From NCBI RefSeq assembly GCF_016545825.1, contig NC_052620.1, positions 14,632,001 to 14,696,000 of the forward strand: 64,000 nucleotides of DNA. Direction: 5' to 3'. This DNA is from Eucalyptus grandis (Eukaryota > Streptophyta > Magnoliopsida > Myrtales > Myrtaceae). The notes beneath the pieces are model-generated. The model was not told the origin of the DNA, made no database searches, and was given only the letters and a program-made list of their open reading frames with translations. Position numbers and translations under genes: made by a program. This document shows, one piece after another, positions 32,299 through 42,646 of the stretch (its first letter is position 1; each line of letters opens with the position of its first letter).

Positions 32299-34263
32299 GT
32301 TAATCTTGCCCCATTTTCAAATGATTATCGTGATACACTGGATACTGAAGAGGCCAAATTCTCCAATGCAGTCTTCGAATACATAAGTCGCGTACTCATG
32401 GAAGAAGACATAGAAGAGAAGACATGCATGCTTCAAGATTCTTCGGATCCATTGTCAGCTGAAAAATCCTTTTATGAGTTCCTCGGCAAAAAGTACCCGC
32501 CTTCACCTGAGCCAAGTCGCACCAATTGCATCACCTACAATGACAAACGCTCGAATGATAGTCTCTTAGACAGCACTAGATATACTAGCACTATCGGCAG
32601 TAGGAAAACTGGATACTATGCCAATATTGGTCGGGTTCAAAATCCAAGCAATTATGTTGCAATGAGTTTTGAAAAGGATATTCGTCCAGCAGGATTTCAA
32701 CCTAATCGAGGAGGTAATGCACAGAGGCTTGACTTGTGGGATGAGAGCCAATTCGTTCGGCAGTTTAGGATGGGGATCGAGGAATCCAGCAAGTTTCTTC
32801 CTAATCAAGCACCTACCGAACTTCTACCTCTGAAATCGAATAGAAAGATTGACAAAAGGGACCGCCTTGGTGCATCGGAGAGAAAAGAGAGTCTCCATAG
32901 GGAAGAAGGAAACACGGAAGAGAGAAGTAGCAAGCAGGCTTTTGTTCATGAAGAATCCGTACTTCGCTCGGATGCTTTCGACGTCGTTCTACTTAGTGGC
33001 CAAGGGGAGGGCCTGGCGCGTCTTATGAATCTCCGTGCATCGTTGAAGAACGGAGTGAACGAAATTGAACACAAGATCCAAGAGCCCAAATCGGGCAGAG
33101 GTCGCGGCAAGAAGAGAAGAGGGAAAGTGGAGGTAGTCGATGTGAGGACGCTCCTCATCCAATGCGCACAAGCCGTAGCATCAAATGATCATAGAAGCGC
33201 GAATGCTCTGTTAAATGAGATCAGGAAACACGCCTCACCTTTTGGCAATGGGACCCAGAGACTCGCTCACTACTTCGCTAATGGTCTTGAGGCGCGGTTG
33301 GCCGGTACAGGCAGCCAGATTTATAGAGGCCTCATCAATAGGAAAACAACAGCAGCTGATATGCTGAATTCGTACCAACTGTACCTTGCAGCTTGTCCAT
33401 TCCAAAGATATTCTGACGCGGTCCCGATCTTTTCGATATTAGATACAGTAGCAGATAAGATGAAGATTCATGTCATCGATTTCGGCATTCTTTATGGATT
33501 CCGATGGCCCGCTCTGATTCAGCGCCTTTCCCAGAGACCTTGTCCACCGAAGCTCCGGATCACCGGTATAGACTTCCCTCAACCGGGATTCAGGCCCGCA
33601 GAAAGAGTCAAGGAAACGGGTCAGCGCTTGGCAAATTACGCTGAAAGTTTCAACGTGCCGTTTGAGTACAACGCCATTGCGAAGAGGTGGGAGTTCATTG
33701 AACTAGAGGAACTCAAGATCGATAGGGACGAAGTGACTATAGTCAACTGCATGTTCAGATTCAAGAACTTGTTCGATGAGACCATCGCGGAAGAAAGTTC
33801 ACGGGACATTGTCCTTAACCTGATTAGAAGAGCCCAGCCGGATCTCTTCATCCACGGTGTTATCAACGGGACCCATAATGCCCCGTTCTTCCTCACTCGG
33901 TTTCGGGAGGCTTTGCATCACTTCTCTTCTCTATTCGACATGCTAGACACTATAGTACCCGGCGAAAACCAGGAGAGGATGCTGATCGAGAAGGATATGT
34001 TGGGGAGGGAGGCGTTGAATACGATAGCCTGTGAGGGATGGGAGAGAGTGGAGAGACCGGAGTCGTACAAGCAGTGGCAATTACGCAACATGAGGGCTGG
34101 GTTTGTGCAGGTGCCCTTAAGCAGGAGGGTAGCGCGGTTCGTGATCAACAATATCGCTTTGCGCTACCACAAAGATTTCGTCGTAGACGAAGTCGGCAAG
34201 TGGCTGTTGCTAGGATGGAAAGGACGGTTTCTATACGCCTTTTCTACTTGGAAACTGGCATAG
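32299..34263 (+). CDS. SCARECROW-like GRAS regulator, gene 3, main coding part
   Basis: It encodes residues 50-703 of a LISCL-type GRAS protein. Visible are the acidic motif FEYISRVLMEEDIEEK (about 74-90), KSFYEFLGKKYPPSP, a basic RGRGKKRRGK patch before the domain, leucine heptads from VVDVRTLLIQCAQAV (about 327), IHVIDFGILYGFRWP (about 439), PFEYNAIAKRWE (about 503), RVERPESYKQW and a closing WLLLGWKGRFLYAFSTW. No stop or frameshift occurs, so this is the best-preserved array member. The open frame extends left into the solo LTR to about 32215 but has no ATG there. The first in-frame ATG is 32398 (within LMEED), so an unspliced LTR-initiated transcript would give a 621-residue protein missing the N-terminal motif but keeping the whole GRAS domain. 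Confidence 0.85.
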   Translation, partial: VNLAPFSNDYRDTLDTEEAKFSNAVFEYISRVLMEEDIEEKTCMLQDSSDPLSAEKSFYEFLGKKYPPSPEPSRTNCITYNDKRSNDSLLDSTRYTSTIGSRKTGYYANIGRVQNPSNYVAMSFEKDIRPAGFQPNRGGNAQRLDLWDESQFVRQFRMGIEESSKFLPNQAPTELLPLKSNRKIDKRDRLGASERKESLHREEGNTEERSSKQAFVHEESVLRSDAFDVVLLSGQGEGLARLMNLRASLKNGVNEIEHKIQEPKSGRGRGKKRRGKVEVVDVRTLLIQCAQAVASNDHRSANALLNEIRKHASPFGNGTQRLAHYFANGLEARLAGTGSQIYRGLINRKTTAADMLNSYQLYLAACPFQRYSDAVPIFSILDTVADKMKIHVIDFGILYGFRWPALIQRLSQRPCPPKLRITGIDFPQPGFRPAERVKETGQRLANYAESFNVPFEYNAIAKRWEFIELEELKIDRDEVTIVNCMFRFKNLFDETIAEESSRDIVLNLIRRAQPDLFIHGVINGTHNAPFFLTRFREALHHFSSLFDMLDTIVPGENQERMLIEKDMLGREALNTIACEGWERVERPESYKQWQLRNMRAGFVQVPLSRRVARFVINNIALRYHKDFVVDEVGKWLLLGWKGRFLYAFSTWKLA

Positions 34264-35048
34264 CGAGATTGATATGTGCACATTGTTGAAGGAGCAAAAC
34301 TGAGGTCGTTGCTAACAGCAGCTGTAAATCAGAAGATGACCCGTGATGTCGGAATCCCCTCATGATTCTCCTCAACATGTTTATACCTGGGCTTTACCAG
34401 ATGAGTGAATGGTTTTTATTTGGAATTCCCCTTGTTTAACACATTGTGTCGCTACCATCTAATCTCCGTGCCCTTTTGAGTGGCGATTCATTCACGTCTC
34501 ATTTTTTTGGCATGGAACAAGCATTGTTTTGATCGTGTAATACCATATGAATCTTACTAAAGGATGATTGAATCCAGCACCTGAACAGTTCCTGACATAT
34601 CAGCTGTTCACATAGGTACATATCTATGCGTAGGGTAAACATAGCTGAAATTCCAAATATCTTATATTCTATATACATTTTTGACAAAAACAAACGCTAT
34701 TCCAAAGTAGACGGTTCAGGTTCAAAAAGGAAATTACTTTCACAAACCCACTGGCCACATATAGGGCCACATTTTGTGACTTAGATTTAATAGGCCATAT
34801 TCGTAGTGGATAACTCTTTTTCTAAATTGGGTTGAGAAAAAATTGAACTCAAAAAAATAGGTCATAAATGATTTGTTTTTGGTCAAAATAAACCAATATT
34901 TTAACTCTGTTTTTCTAGAGCCCATGTCAGTCGCCCACTATGAATACGCACTACCTAACCCAAGTAACTTGCAGCTTGGTTCCAGTTCCATATCTAGACG
35001 ATCAAATCCAAGTTCTTGTCGCTCACGTTGTGGCACAGCAGACCTTTT
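34264..35048. other. 3' flank of gene 3 and unassigned sequence
   Basis: The first 130 bp resemble the 3' flanks of genes 1 and 2, including a decayed remnant of the hairpin (about 34380-34400). The rest is unique. The last part (34900-35048) continues after the copia element at 51278, so it is the original target sequence. No gene is recognised. Confidence 0.5.
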
Positions 35049-35053
35049 GCTTG

Positions 35054-35473
35054 TGATGGTTTTAATTGGTGATGGGCTTAAGGCCCGTCCGCCCATGCTA
35101 GGCCCAAAAGGCCCGGCCCACAGGAATAGGGCCCGTGGATGGGGGAAGGTATAAAAGGGAGGAGAGAGAGAGAGATGACAACAGTTGGAAATTCAACGTA
35201 CGTCTTCTCTCCAACGTTCTCTCCCCCCTAAAACAAAAACAGTAAGCAAACGGCGACACTGTCTTCCCTTCAAGGCTTCATCGGATTGAACAAGGCCAGA
35301 TTTTCTTCCTCTTATCGGCGTCGGTGTCTAATCTATGGCTAACAAGGTACGCTCGACTCCGTGGTGTGCTTTACAATCGGTGATACGTGTTTTCCCGGGC
35401 TTCATCTTCCGCATTAATTTAGGGGTTCGATTTAGTGTCGAATCCGTTTTTCGGGGATCCGTTATTCCCAACA
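35054..35473 (+). repeat. 5' LTR of copia-A2
   Basis: It begins TGATGGTTTTAATTGGTGAT and ends CCCAACA. A clear TATA box (GGTATAAAAGGG) lies near 35148, followed by a GA-rich stretch. Confidence 0.95.
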
Positions 35474-35487
35474 TTGGTATTAGAGCC
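35474..35487 (+). promoter_or_regulatory. Primer-binding site of copia-A2
   Basis: TTGGTATTAGAGCC, one mismatch from the initiator tRNA-Met complement. Confidence 0.85.
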
Positions 35488-36147
35488 CTAGTTCACGTTT
35501 TTCCCGACTTTTTTGACGTTTTTTGATTGAATTTTCGCGAAGAAAATCGGCCGGCACGGATCGGGGCGAGAAATCCCAACACTCGAGCACTGTTCATCGA
35601 TTTTTTCAAGTTTCCGTAAGTCAAAATCGAATTCTAATGGCATAGGAAGAAAGGCGACGTCGAGGCGAGTCCGGCGACATGTCGTGCGCCGCCGGGAGAT
35701 GCTGCACGCGCCCACATGCGCCGCCAGAAGCCGCTGCGCGTGGGAGCGACGCGCCCGAAGCGCTGGCATCGGCCAGCACGTGCGTCCCACGCGCCGATGC
35801 CGAACCGGCACGTGCGCGACGCCGGCGGCAAACCGGCACGCGCCGGGCGGCGGACCGACGCGTGATGACGTCAGCATGACGTCATCCAACGGTCGGTAAC
35901 CGCTGGGATGACGTCATCGCGACGTCGGCGCGACGACGTTTCGCCGGGCGGTCACCGGTCCGGCGCGACCCACGGCGACCCGACCCGACCCGAACCGCGG
36001 ACGCCGGCACGCGCGCGGCACATGCCGGATGACGTCTGCTTGACGTTAGCCCGCACACACGCGCGGCACGTGCCATCCGTTCGCCTGAACCGGCCGACCA
36101 GTCTGTCCGGTCCGACCGGGCCAACCGGTCCGTCCGGTCCGACGACC

Positions 36148-36208
36148 TGACCGTTGACCGTTGACCGATGACCGTTGACCCGTTGACCGTTGATTTTGAC
36201 CGTTGACC
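36148..36208 (+). promoter_or_regulatory. TTGAC (W-box core) cluster in copia-A2 leader
   Basis: At least six TTGAC(C) units occur within about 60 bp as imperfect repeats of GACCGTTGAC. TTGAC(C/T) is the core recognised by WRKY factors. The cluster lies about 0.7 kb after the LTR, between a CpG-rich leader and the gag region, and is absent from copia-A1, which has a deletion there. Confidence 0.6.
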
Positions 36209-36249
36209 CGAAAAAAAAAAAAAAATTTTGTTTCTTTTTCAATTATGTC

Positions 36250-37720
36250 TGTGTGGGTTAGAGGTAATCCATTTTTTATTCTGCATTTGTTGCATGAATC
36301 ATGGAAAATTATGTATTTTCCATTTTGTAAAAGTGATCCATTTCAGTTCTGCATTTGTTGCAGGAACTATGATGCGTTATGCAAGGATACCTGCAATCCC
36401 GAGAACGGACGAATGAAGAGCTAGACTGAAAAGGCTGATGAAAGAGTTAGCTAATTATCGGTGGCTTGATGGTGATTTAGTATCACACATGGTCAAGGTC
36501 AATCGATGATACAGAAATCATCTCGGAATGGTTATCTTATGCCGGACTTTGAGAAGGTGCCGGCTTTGATGAACACTCTTCCACCTGAATGGCAAGCAGT
36601 GTTAGATCGGCTATGGGAGGTCAACGTGGTCCCGGGTTATAGGAGGCTGGTGGAAGCTTTTGTAAGAGAGTACTATAGGATTGAGTTGGCCAAAACTTCA
36701 ACCCTTAGATTGAGCGCCACATGGCGTAGAGTAAATGCACCTTGGTGGCGACATGAGAGCTCTCTAAAAGTTTTTCCATGGTTGGCAAATGTGCTTTCAG
36801 TTTTCTCAAATGTTTTGACTGATAGATTAGAAAGGACATTCCCTATTTATTTTTTATATTAGTTTGAGATGTTATTGAGTGTGAATATATTTTTTCTATG
36901 TTGATATTTTCTTCTGTGTATATTACTTAGTGTAAGAGATTGTTGTATTGTGTTGAAAGCATTATTGTTTTATTGGATATCAATTATCTGTTGCTTTCTG
37001 TTATTGCTGATTGCTGTAGGTAATTAGCTGTGGGTAGTTTAGAAGTTTTTGTAGCTTCATAGAATTGATTTTGCATATGGCAATCATATTAATGATAGTT
37101 TTAAGTCAGGATTTTTGGAGGATGATTGGAAACGTAGTGACCTTTTGATTCTAAATCCTTACTTGAAATTATTCATTAATATGATGGGTCTGTGCAAAAA
37201 GGGATGCATAAATGATAGGCATTAATTATTCGTGCATATAAGTCTGATGTGTTCAGATTGATGGTTTCAGCAATTAAGAACGTAATTGCTGATATGAACG
37301 GCAACAATTGTGAAATATTGAATATGAAGATTCAATATGTGCTGGAAAAGCAAGAAGCACTAGAAGCTTTTGACCATGTTATGGAAGATCTTGAGGATGC
37401 TGTGCGCCACCTTGAGCTGGTAGAGGACCGTTTGATGGCATGTGAGCCGAAAATAGATATTTGCAATGCTGGTTTTAGCTCAGAAAAGGCTTTGAGCTCT
37501 AAGCGCAAACGTATTGATTCGTTCAATATGTGGGAATGTAAAGGATCAAGTCCTTATTGCAAGAGATCAAGAGTTAACCAACACAAGAGAGGAAAACGTC
37601 TTCAAGTGAAGAAAATGTCAAGGGTGAGGTGTTACAATTGTGACAAGAAGGGTCACTATGCTCGCGACTGTCGTGAGCCAAAGAAGGTATACACCTCTTG
37701 TACATTTGAGAACTTTGATA
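36250..37720 (+). pseudogene. copia-A2 gag region with zinc knuckle
   Basis: Frame pieces are seen at 36506-36862 (not recognisable beyond position) and from 37249. The second piece is helical and charged (QEALEAFDHVMEDLEDAVRH), then basic, and then carries the CCHC knuckle CYNCDKKGHYARDC (about 37632-37673). No continuous gag frame exists. Confidence 0.65.
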
Positions 37721-38865
37721 ATGTGTCAAGTTCTGAATTATTGGCTGAATCTAATCATTTGTGGACTATAGATTCAGGAAAGACAGACCATGTAGCGAAG
37801 GATAGAGAATCCTTCGTGGAATTCCGACAATACCAATTGGAACTAAGTGGATCTATGTGGGATATAACTCCAGAGATGAAGTTAAAGGGATTGGCACCTG
37901 CCAATTGAACATGCGTCATGGACGCACCTTGTTCCTACATGATGTTCTATATGCTCCAGAGATTCGTCGAAATTTAAGTGTCTGTTTTGGTGTTGGTTAA
38001 GCTTGGTTTTAGTATGAACTTCCGTAATAGCGGTGTAGATTTGTATTTGGATACAAACTACTATGATTGTGATCATTTTCTAGATGGTTTTATTGTACTA
38101 AATGTTGACTGTGGTGATGTCAATATATGTTATTCCCTTTGTTTCACGTCTCCTACTTCATATGATAATGATGTGATTATGTGGCATGCTAGACTTGGCC
38201 ATATTGGCCAACATCTTATAAATAGACTAGCCAAAAAGGGCTTGTTGGGCAACATTGAAAAAGTCGATCTGTCCAGATGTGAGCATTGCCTAGTAGGGAA
38301 AACGACAAGGAAACCATTTGGAAAAGGTAAAAGAGCTGAATTTCCTCTACATTTAATCCATTCTGACGTCTGTGGTTCAATGAATGTGAGAGGAAGGCAT
38401 GGGGCTGTTTACTTCATCACTTTTATAGATGATTATACTCGATTCGGATATGTCTATTTGATTTCTCATAAATCTGAAGCATTATGTTGTTTCAAAAGGT
38501 TTATGAACTTGGAAAAAAATCAATTAGACAAGAAAATAAAAGTATTGAGATCCGATCGAGGTCGAGAATATTTATCTGATGAGTTCAGAAAATAATGTGA
38601 TGAAAAGGGAATAGAAAGACAGTTGTCTATTCCATATACTCCTCAACAAAATGGTGTTGCAGAGAGAAGAAACAGAACCCTAATGGAAATGGTTAGGTCC
38701 ATGATGGCGCATGCTAACTTACATATCACTTTTTGGAGTGATGCGTTGTTAACTGCTGCCCATATACTTAACCGGGTGCCTTCCAAATCAGTTACTTCCA
38801 CTCCATATGAGTTATGGACAGATAGAAAACCGGACTTAAGTTTTCTTAAGCCATAGGGTTGTACT
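37721..38865 (+). pseudogene. copia-A2 protease, pre-integrase and integrase, first part
   Basis: The protease motif WTIDSGKTDHVAKD is near 37762. A missing base near 37830 shifts the frame in the following linker, exactly as in copia-A1. Then come GAG-pre-integrase HARLGHIGQHLINRL, the integrase zinc site (CEHCLVGK), HSDVCGSM and FIDDYTRFGYVYL. An in-frame TAA at 38593-38595 follows DEFRK, again shared with copia-A1. Integrase resumes with QQNGVAERRNRT up to the nested insertion. Confidence 0.85.
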
Positions 38866-39769
38866 TGATATTGCTAGTATAAACACCTAGAGGGGGGGTG
38901 AATAGGCGCACAAACAATTTGTCTCAAATACAGAAGCAATTTTTAACAAATTGAAATACGATCGAGGTAGAGAGAGTAAGGAAGAGAAAATTGAACACAA
39001 GATTTATAGTGGTTCGGCTTATTCCAAGCCTACGTCCACTCTTCCGCACCGATTGAGCCCCACCGGCTGGATTTCACTATGATCAAAAGAGAAGTTACAG
39101 CACAGCTTTGCCTTGATTCCACAAAGTGTAGATGTTTTACCACACCTCCTCAAGGTCTCTCACAAATATAGACTCTCTTTTGTATACAAGTATTCGCTCA
39201 AAGGATTTATCTAAACAAATAGGAGTTTCGAGACTTTGGAATTCTTCTATCGCGCACACCTCGAACAACTAAGAACGTCTTCCTTATATACTCCTTTATG
39301 CCATCATACCCGTTGGCACTTACCAAAGGAATTCCTCCAATCTACCCATTGGACGGAATCAATTAGGAAGATTGTTCGAGCTATTAAAGGAACGTGTTGA
39401 TAGCCCATCAATCCGTTCGCCCATACAATCGGGATCTCGGTTTCCATAAGTAGAACCTTCCAATAATATTTAGACAATCATCGAATCTTCATTCATTGAA
39501 TCAATCTTGATCAATCAAAGGATTCTTATACGTCTTCTCCAACCACGAGATCTTCTCCGGATGATAAGGTTAAATCCCTGAACAAAACATCCAGCTTCGG
39601 ATAACCTTTCTTCAATGGATTAGAGATGTCAATGAGGATAGACTTTGAGTCTTGAGTCCGGCTGTCCGGAAGTCTTCAGACTTTAACTAACGAGTCCGCG
39701 GACCTTCAAACTAGATCGATGGAAACGTTTTGTCAACTTCAAAACACTTTCACCGAGATTTCTCCAACA
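38866..39769 (-). repeat. 3' LTR of nested Sirevirus-like element
   Basis: On the minus strand it begins TGTTGGAGAAATCTCGGTG and ends GCAATATCA. It includes the CACCCCCCCTCTAGGTG stretch near its 3' end. Confidence 0.92.
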
Positions 39770-39790
39770 ATCTCCCCCTTTTTGATGGTG
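39770..39790 (-). promoter_or_regulatory. Polypurine tract, proximal
   Basis: CATCAAAAAGGGGGAGAT on the minus strand directly precedes the 3' LTR and primes plus-strand synthesis. Confidence 0.9.
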
Positions 39791-40104
39791 ACAAAACCTT
39801 CCCGCAGATTTGGATAACTTTGACCTGCAAAACATTTCTCAAACACATATGCATATCTTATAGAAATAAATGGCTAATAGAATAACACTAGAATTTGCAA
39901 CCACAGAAAATAGGTTAGTCTAGTATATGATTAAGCCATTCATAAGATATCAATATTGATTAATAGAAGCAGTCAAGTCAAGTCCAAGTCTAGGCAGTTC
40001 TTATCCAGACACAAAACAAAGTCAAACAGGTTCAAACCATAAACCTCAAAAACAATCCAACAAAAAGTTTAATGAATGAAAAGATTTTGAATCAAATCTT
40101 GCAT

Positions 40105-40126
40105 CTCTCCCCCTTTTTGTCATCAT
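40105..40126 (-). promoter_or_regulatory. Second, distal polypurine-like tract
   Basis: AATGATGACAAAAAGGGGGA repeats the tract about 340 bp upstream of the 3' LTR. Iterated tracts are a known trait of Sireviruses. Confidence 0.75.
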
Positions 40127-40483
40127 TAAAAAGGATGAGATGAAGTTAAGATTGCTTGGGAACGCGGACAAGCTGGATATCTTCCATAGATCGAACGATG
40201 CCTTCCGGCCTTTTAAAGTCTTCCTTCATTTGTACAACCTCCTAACTCTTGGCATTGGCCTGATTCGAATAGAGAGGGCTTGCATCTTATCATTCAATGA
40301 ACAGGAAGAAGCTTGACTTTCATTCTTCAAGCTTTGAACTTCGCATCCCAAGGCATAAATCTTACCTTTCATCTCCAAGAGAATATCCATGATTCTGCGA
40401 AAATCTGCTCCATTATCAGTCTGAGTACTTGCTTCGGCTCGATCTAATGGAGTAAAAGCAGACGATGGTGGATCAGCATAATC

Positions 40484-42320
40484 TCACAGGTTTGGCGATG
40501 AAGCTTCATGACCTTCCTCTGGAAATTGAGATGCATAAACATCTTCTCGGTATGCAGGTGAGCGACTGACTCCTTCACTTGCATCGGGATATGAAGACGT
40601 CACTCCTTTCTCCTGATCTCCCCCTGTTTCCATGCCTACAAGTGGAGAAGAGATTTCCTCAGGTTCTCCTTCTTCTCTTCTTTCTTCTTTAGGTCTTTCT
40701 TCCTCTGCTTCTTGCTCTGCTTCTCTTTCTTCTTCTTCCTTCTCCTCTGCTTCTTTCATCTTCTGTTCCGATTCTTTCTGTGGAACAGGACGACTTAAAT
40801 TCTTCAAAGCCATTGCAGAGATGGTGATGTCTTCGTCATCATCTTCATCCTCAACGAGGAGAGCTCTTCTTCTCTTTGATGGAGTAGCCATGGGCTCCTT
40901 CCCTTTTCTCTTAGCAGCGAAGAGAATTGATGAGATTTGGCAGAGTCTTCTCCTTGAATTTCTCCAATTCCTTGCTCGGTTCCTTCGATGCATTTTGGTC
41001 ACCATTTTCAGTCCTACCACCATATGATCGCATGATCGAACACAAAAAGATTTGCGGAGGCTGAATATTCAGATGTCCGAATAACTTCGTAACAAGCCTT
41101 GGGTAAGGGAGTTGACCTCTGTCCTTCATCTTTGCTCTATACATGTGAAACATAACAAAGTATGAGGGAGAGAAAACTTCTTTCCACGAGAGGATGGCAT
41201 ACATCAACTTTGCCTCGAGCTTGAAACATCGGTTTTGGAAGTTGATTTCGGCCGAAGGCAATTAATCACAATCTTGTGAAGCAAGATGTTGAATGCATTC
41301 ATCCGTGAGTAGGTGATCTTCTCATCCGTTCTCCCGTCTTTCACCGGTTCAAGTGTGGCCCGAGCAATGGAAACTTTGATTAGTTGATATCCGCTCTCTC
41401 AACTTCTAACACATCCGCAAAGCATATTCATATCCACAACCTAGTCTTGTTCTTTAACGCTGAAGGAGAATCTATTCGCATCTAAAAAGCTAAGATTTGA
41501 ATAGAAATATGCAGTCAATTCAGCATAAGCCTCAGTTGAGTTAGAACAGAACTTTTCAAGTTGAAGATAACTGAACTTTTCCCTCAAGTTCACTTTCACA
41601 GCATCCAGAAAATCAAAGTCCACACTCCTAGGTTTATTACCCCACGCTTCAGCAATTTCGAGTACGAGATCATTTTGTTCCTTTGATCGAACAAATCTCC
41701 CCTTTTTCCTTGAATTTCAGCCGCAATACCCATTTTCGGTTGAAATAGACTGAACAGATTATCATCGTCATTCCCATCTACTGATTCGGTCCCCGATCCA
41801 CGAGGATCACTTGGGATATTCGTAAGGGTTTCCTCACCACCCCTTTACAAGCAATTCCCAAACTTTCCATTTTTCGCGAGAAAGATATATTCGTTCCTAT
41901 ATCCTTTGTCTCTAAGAAACTCATCAACATAGTTCAAAGGAGTACGAATTCCTTTTAAGGCACGATATAGCTTGTAAATAAAAGCGGGCTTTTGAACTCT
42001 TACGGGTGCATCCTCGATGATTTCTTCTTGATGCGATGAACAACGCCTTGAGGACTAGATGGAGGAGACGCGACGCTGCCGAGAATGTTGTGGGCTCGGT
42101 TGTCGATCTAGAGTAACTTCATCTTGCAAGATCGAAGTGCGTAGGCCCCTCACTCATTCTCTGTGGTCCCCTGCTTGTGATTCTTGAGGACTTTCGCGAA
42201 GATGACATCTTTCTCAGTGTTTGGAAGATTCCTTGCTTGACTTTCCCAGAAAAGATGACAACTTTTTGAAGATTGAGCGAAGAAGACAATCGGGAATGGA
42301 GGATCGATGCTTTCTAGGGT
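40484..42320 (-). pseudogene. Extra ORF after pol (nested Sirevirus-like element)
   Basis: Read leftward it opens near 42205 (SSRKSSRITSRGPQRM, GPTHFDL). It continues with LREKFSYLQLEKF and AYAELTAYFYSNLSFLDANRF (about 41460-41620), MYAILSWKEVFSPSYFVMFHMYRAKMKDRGQLPYPRL (41050-41210), a basic stretch KRKGKEPMATPSKRRR, and a very acidic, coiled-coil-like Glu tail ending at about 40484. The same protein is seen at 60361-62539. The middle resembles the plant transposon-associated domain often annotated Transposase_32 (my recollection, not searched). Several frameshifts break it. Its function is unknown; no transmembrane segment typical of an envelope is evident. Confidence 0.6.
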
Positions 42321-42646
42321 TTTTGAGATAAAAGTGAATAGAAAAGTGAAGAGAAATCGACAGTGCTCGTTCGGTTAAAAAGAAGGGTAAACGAACCGTC
42401 ACAAAGGAAATAAAAATATGCCTTTTCAAAATAACTGTCTTTATCCGCAAAAATAGCTATTTCAAAAATAACTTCCCTTTTGAAAATGAATCGATGCAAT
42501 TTTTTACGTTAATTAAATATAGCAACAATTTAAACAAGTCTGATGATCGTACCTTTTCAAGATAAGATTGGAGAGAGAAAGACTTACAGTCTAAAGGTCG
42601 AACCAAGACTGTAGATAAAGTCTTGTAAGCCTGAGTCTGAAAGTCT

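Noticed and set aside
32236..34263. A 675-codon frame starting in the solo LTR as the true gene 3 CDS
   Set aside because: Its first codon is TTG. No ATG exists in frame until 32398, and the native ATG at 31459 with a conserved N-terminus fits better.
40632..41027. Ser-rich + strand frame within the nested element
   Set aside because: It is the complement of the Glu-rich tail of the extra ORF on the minus strand.
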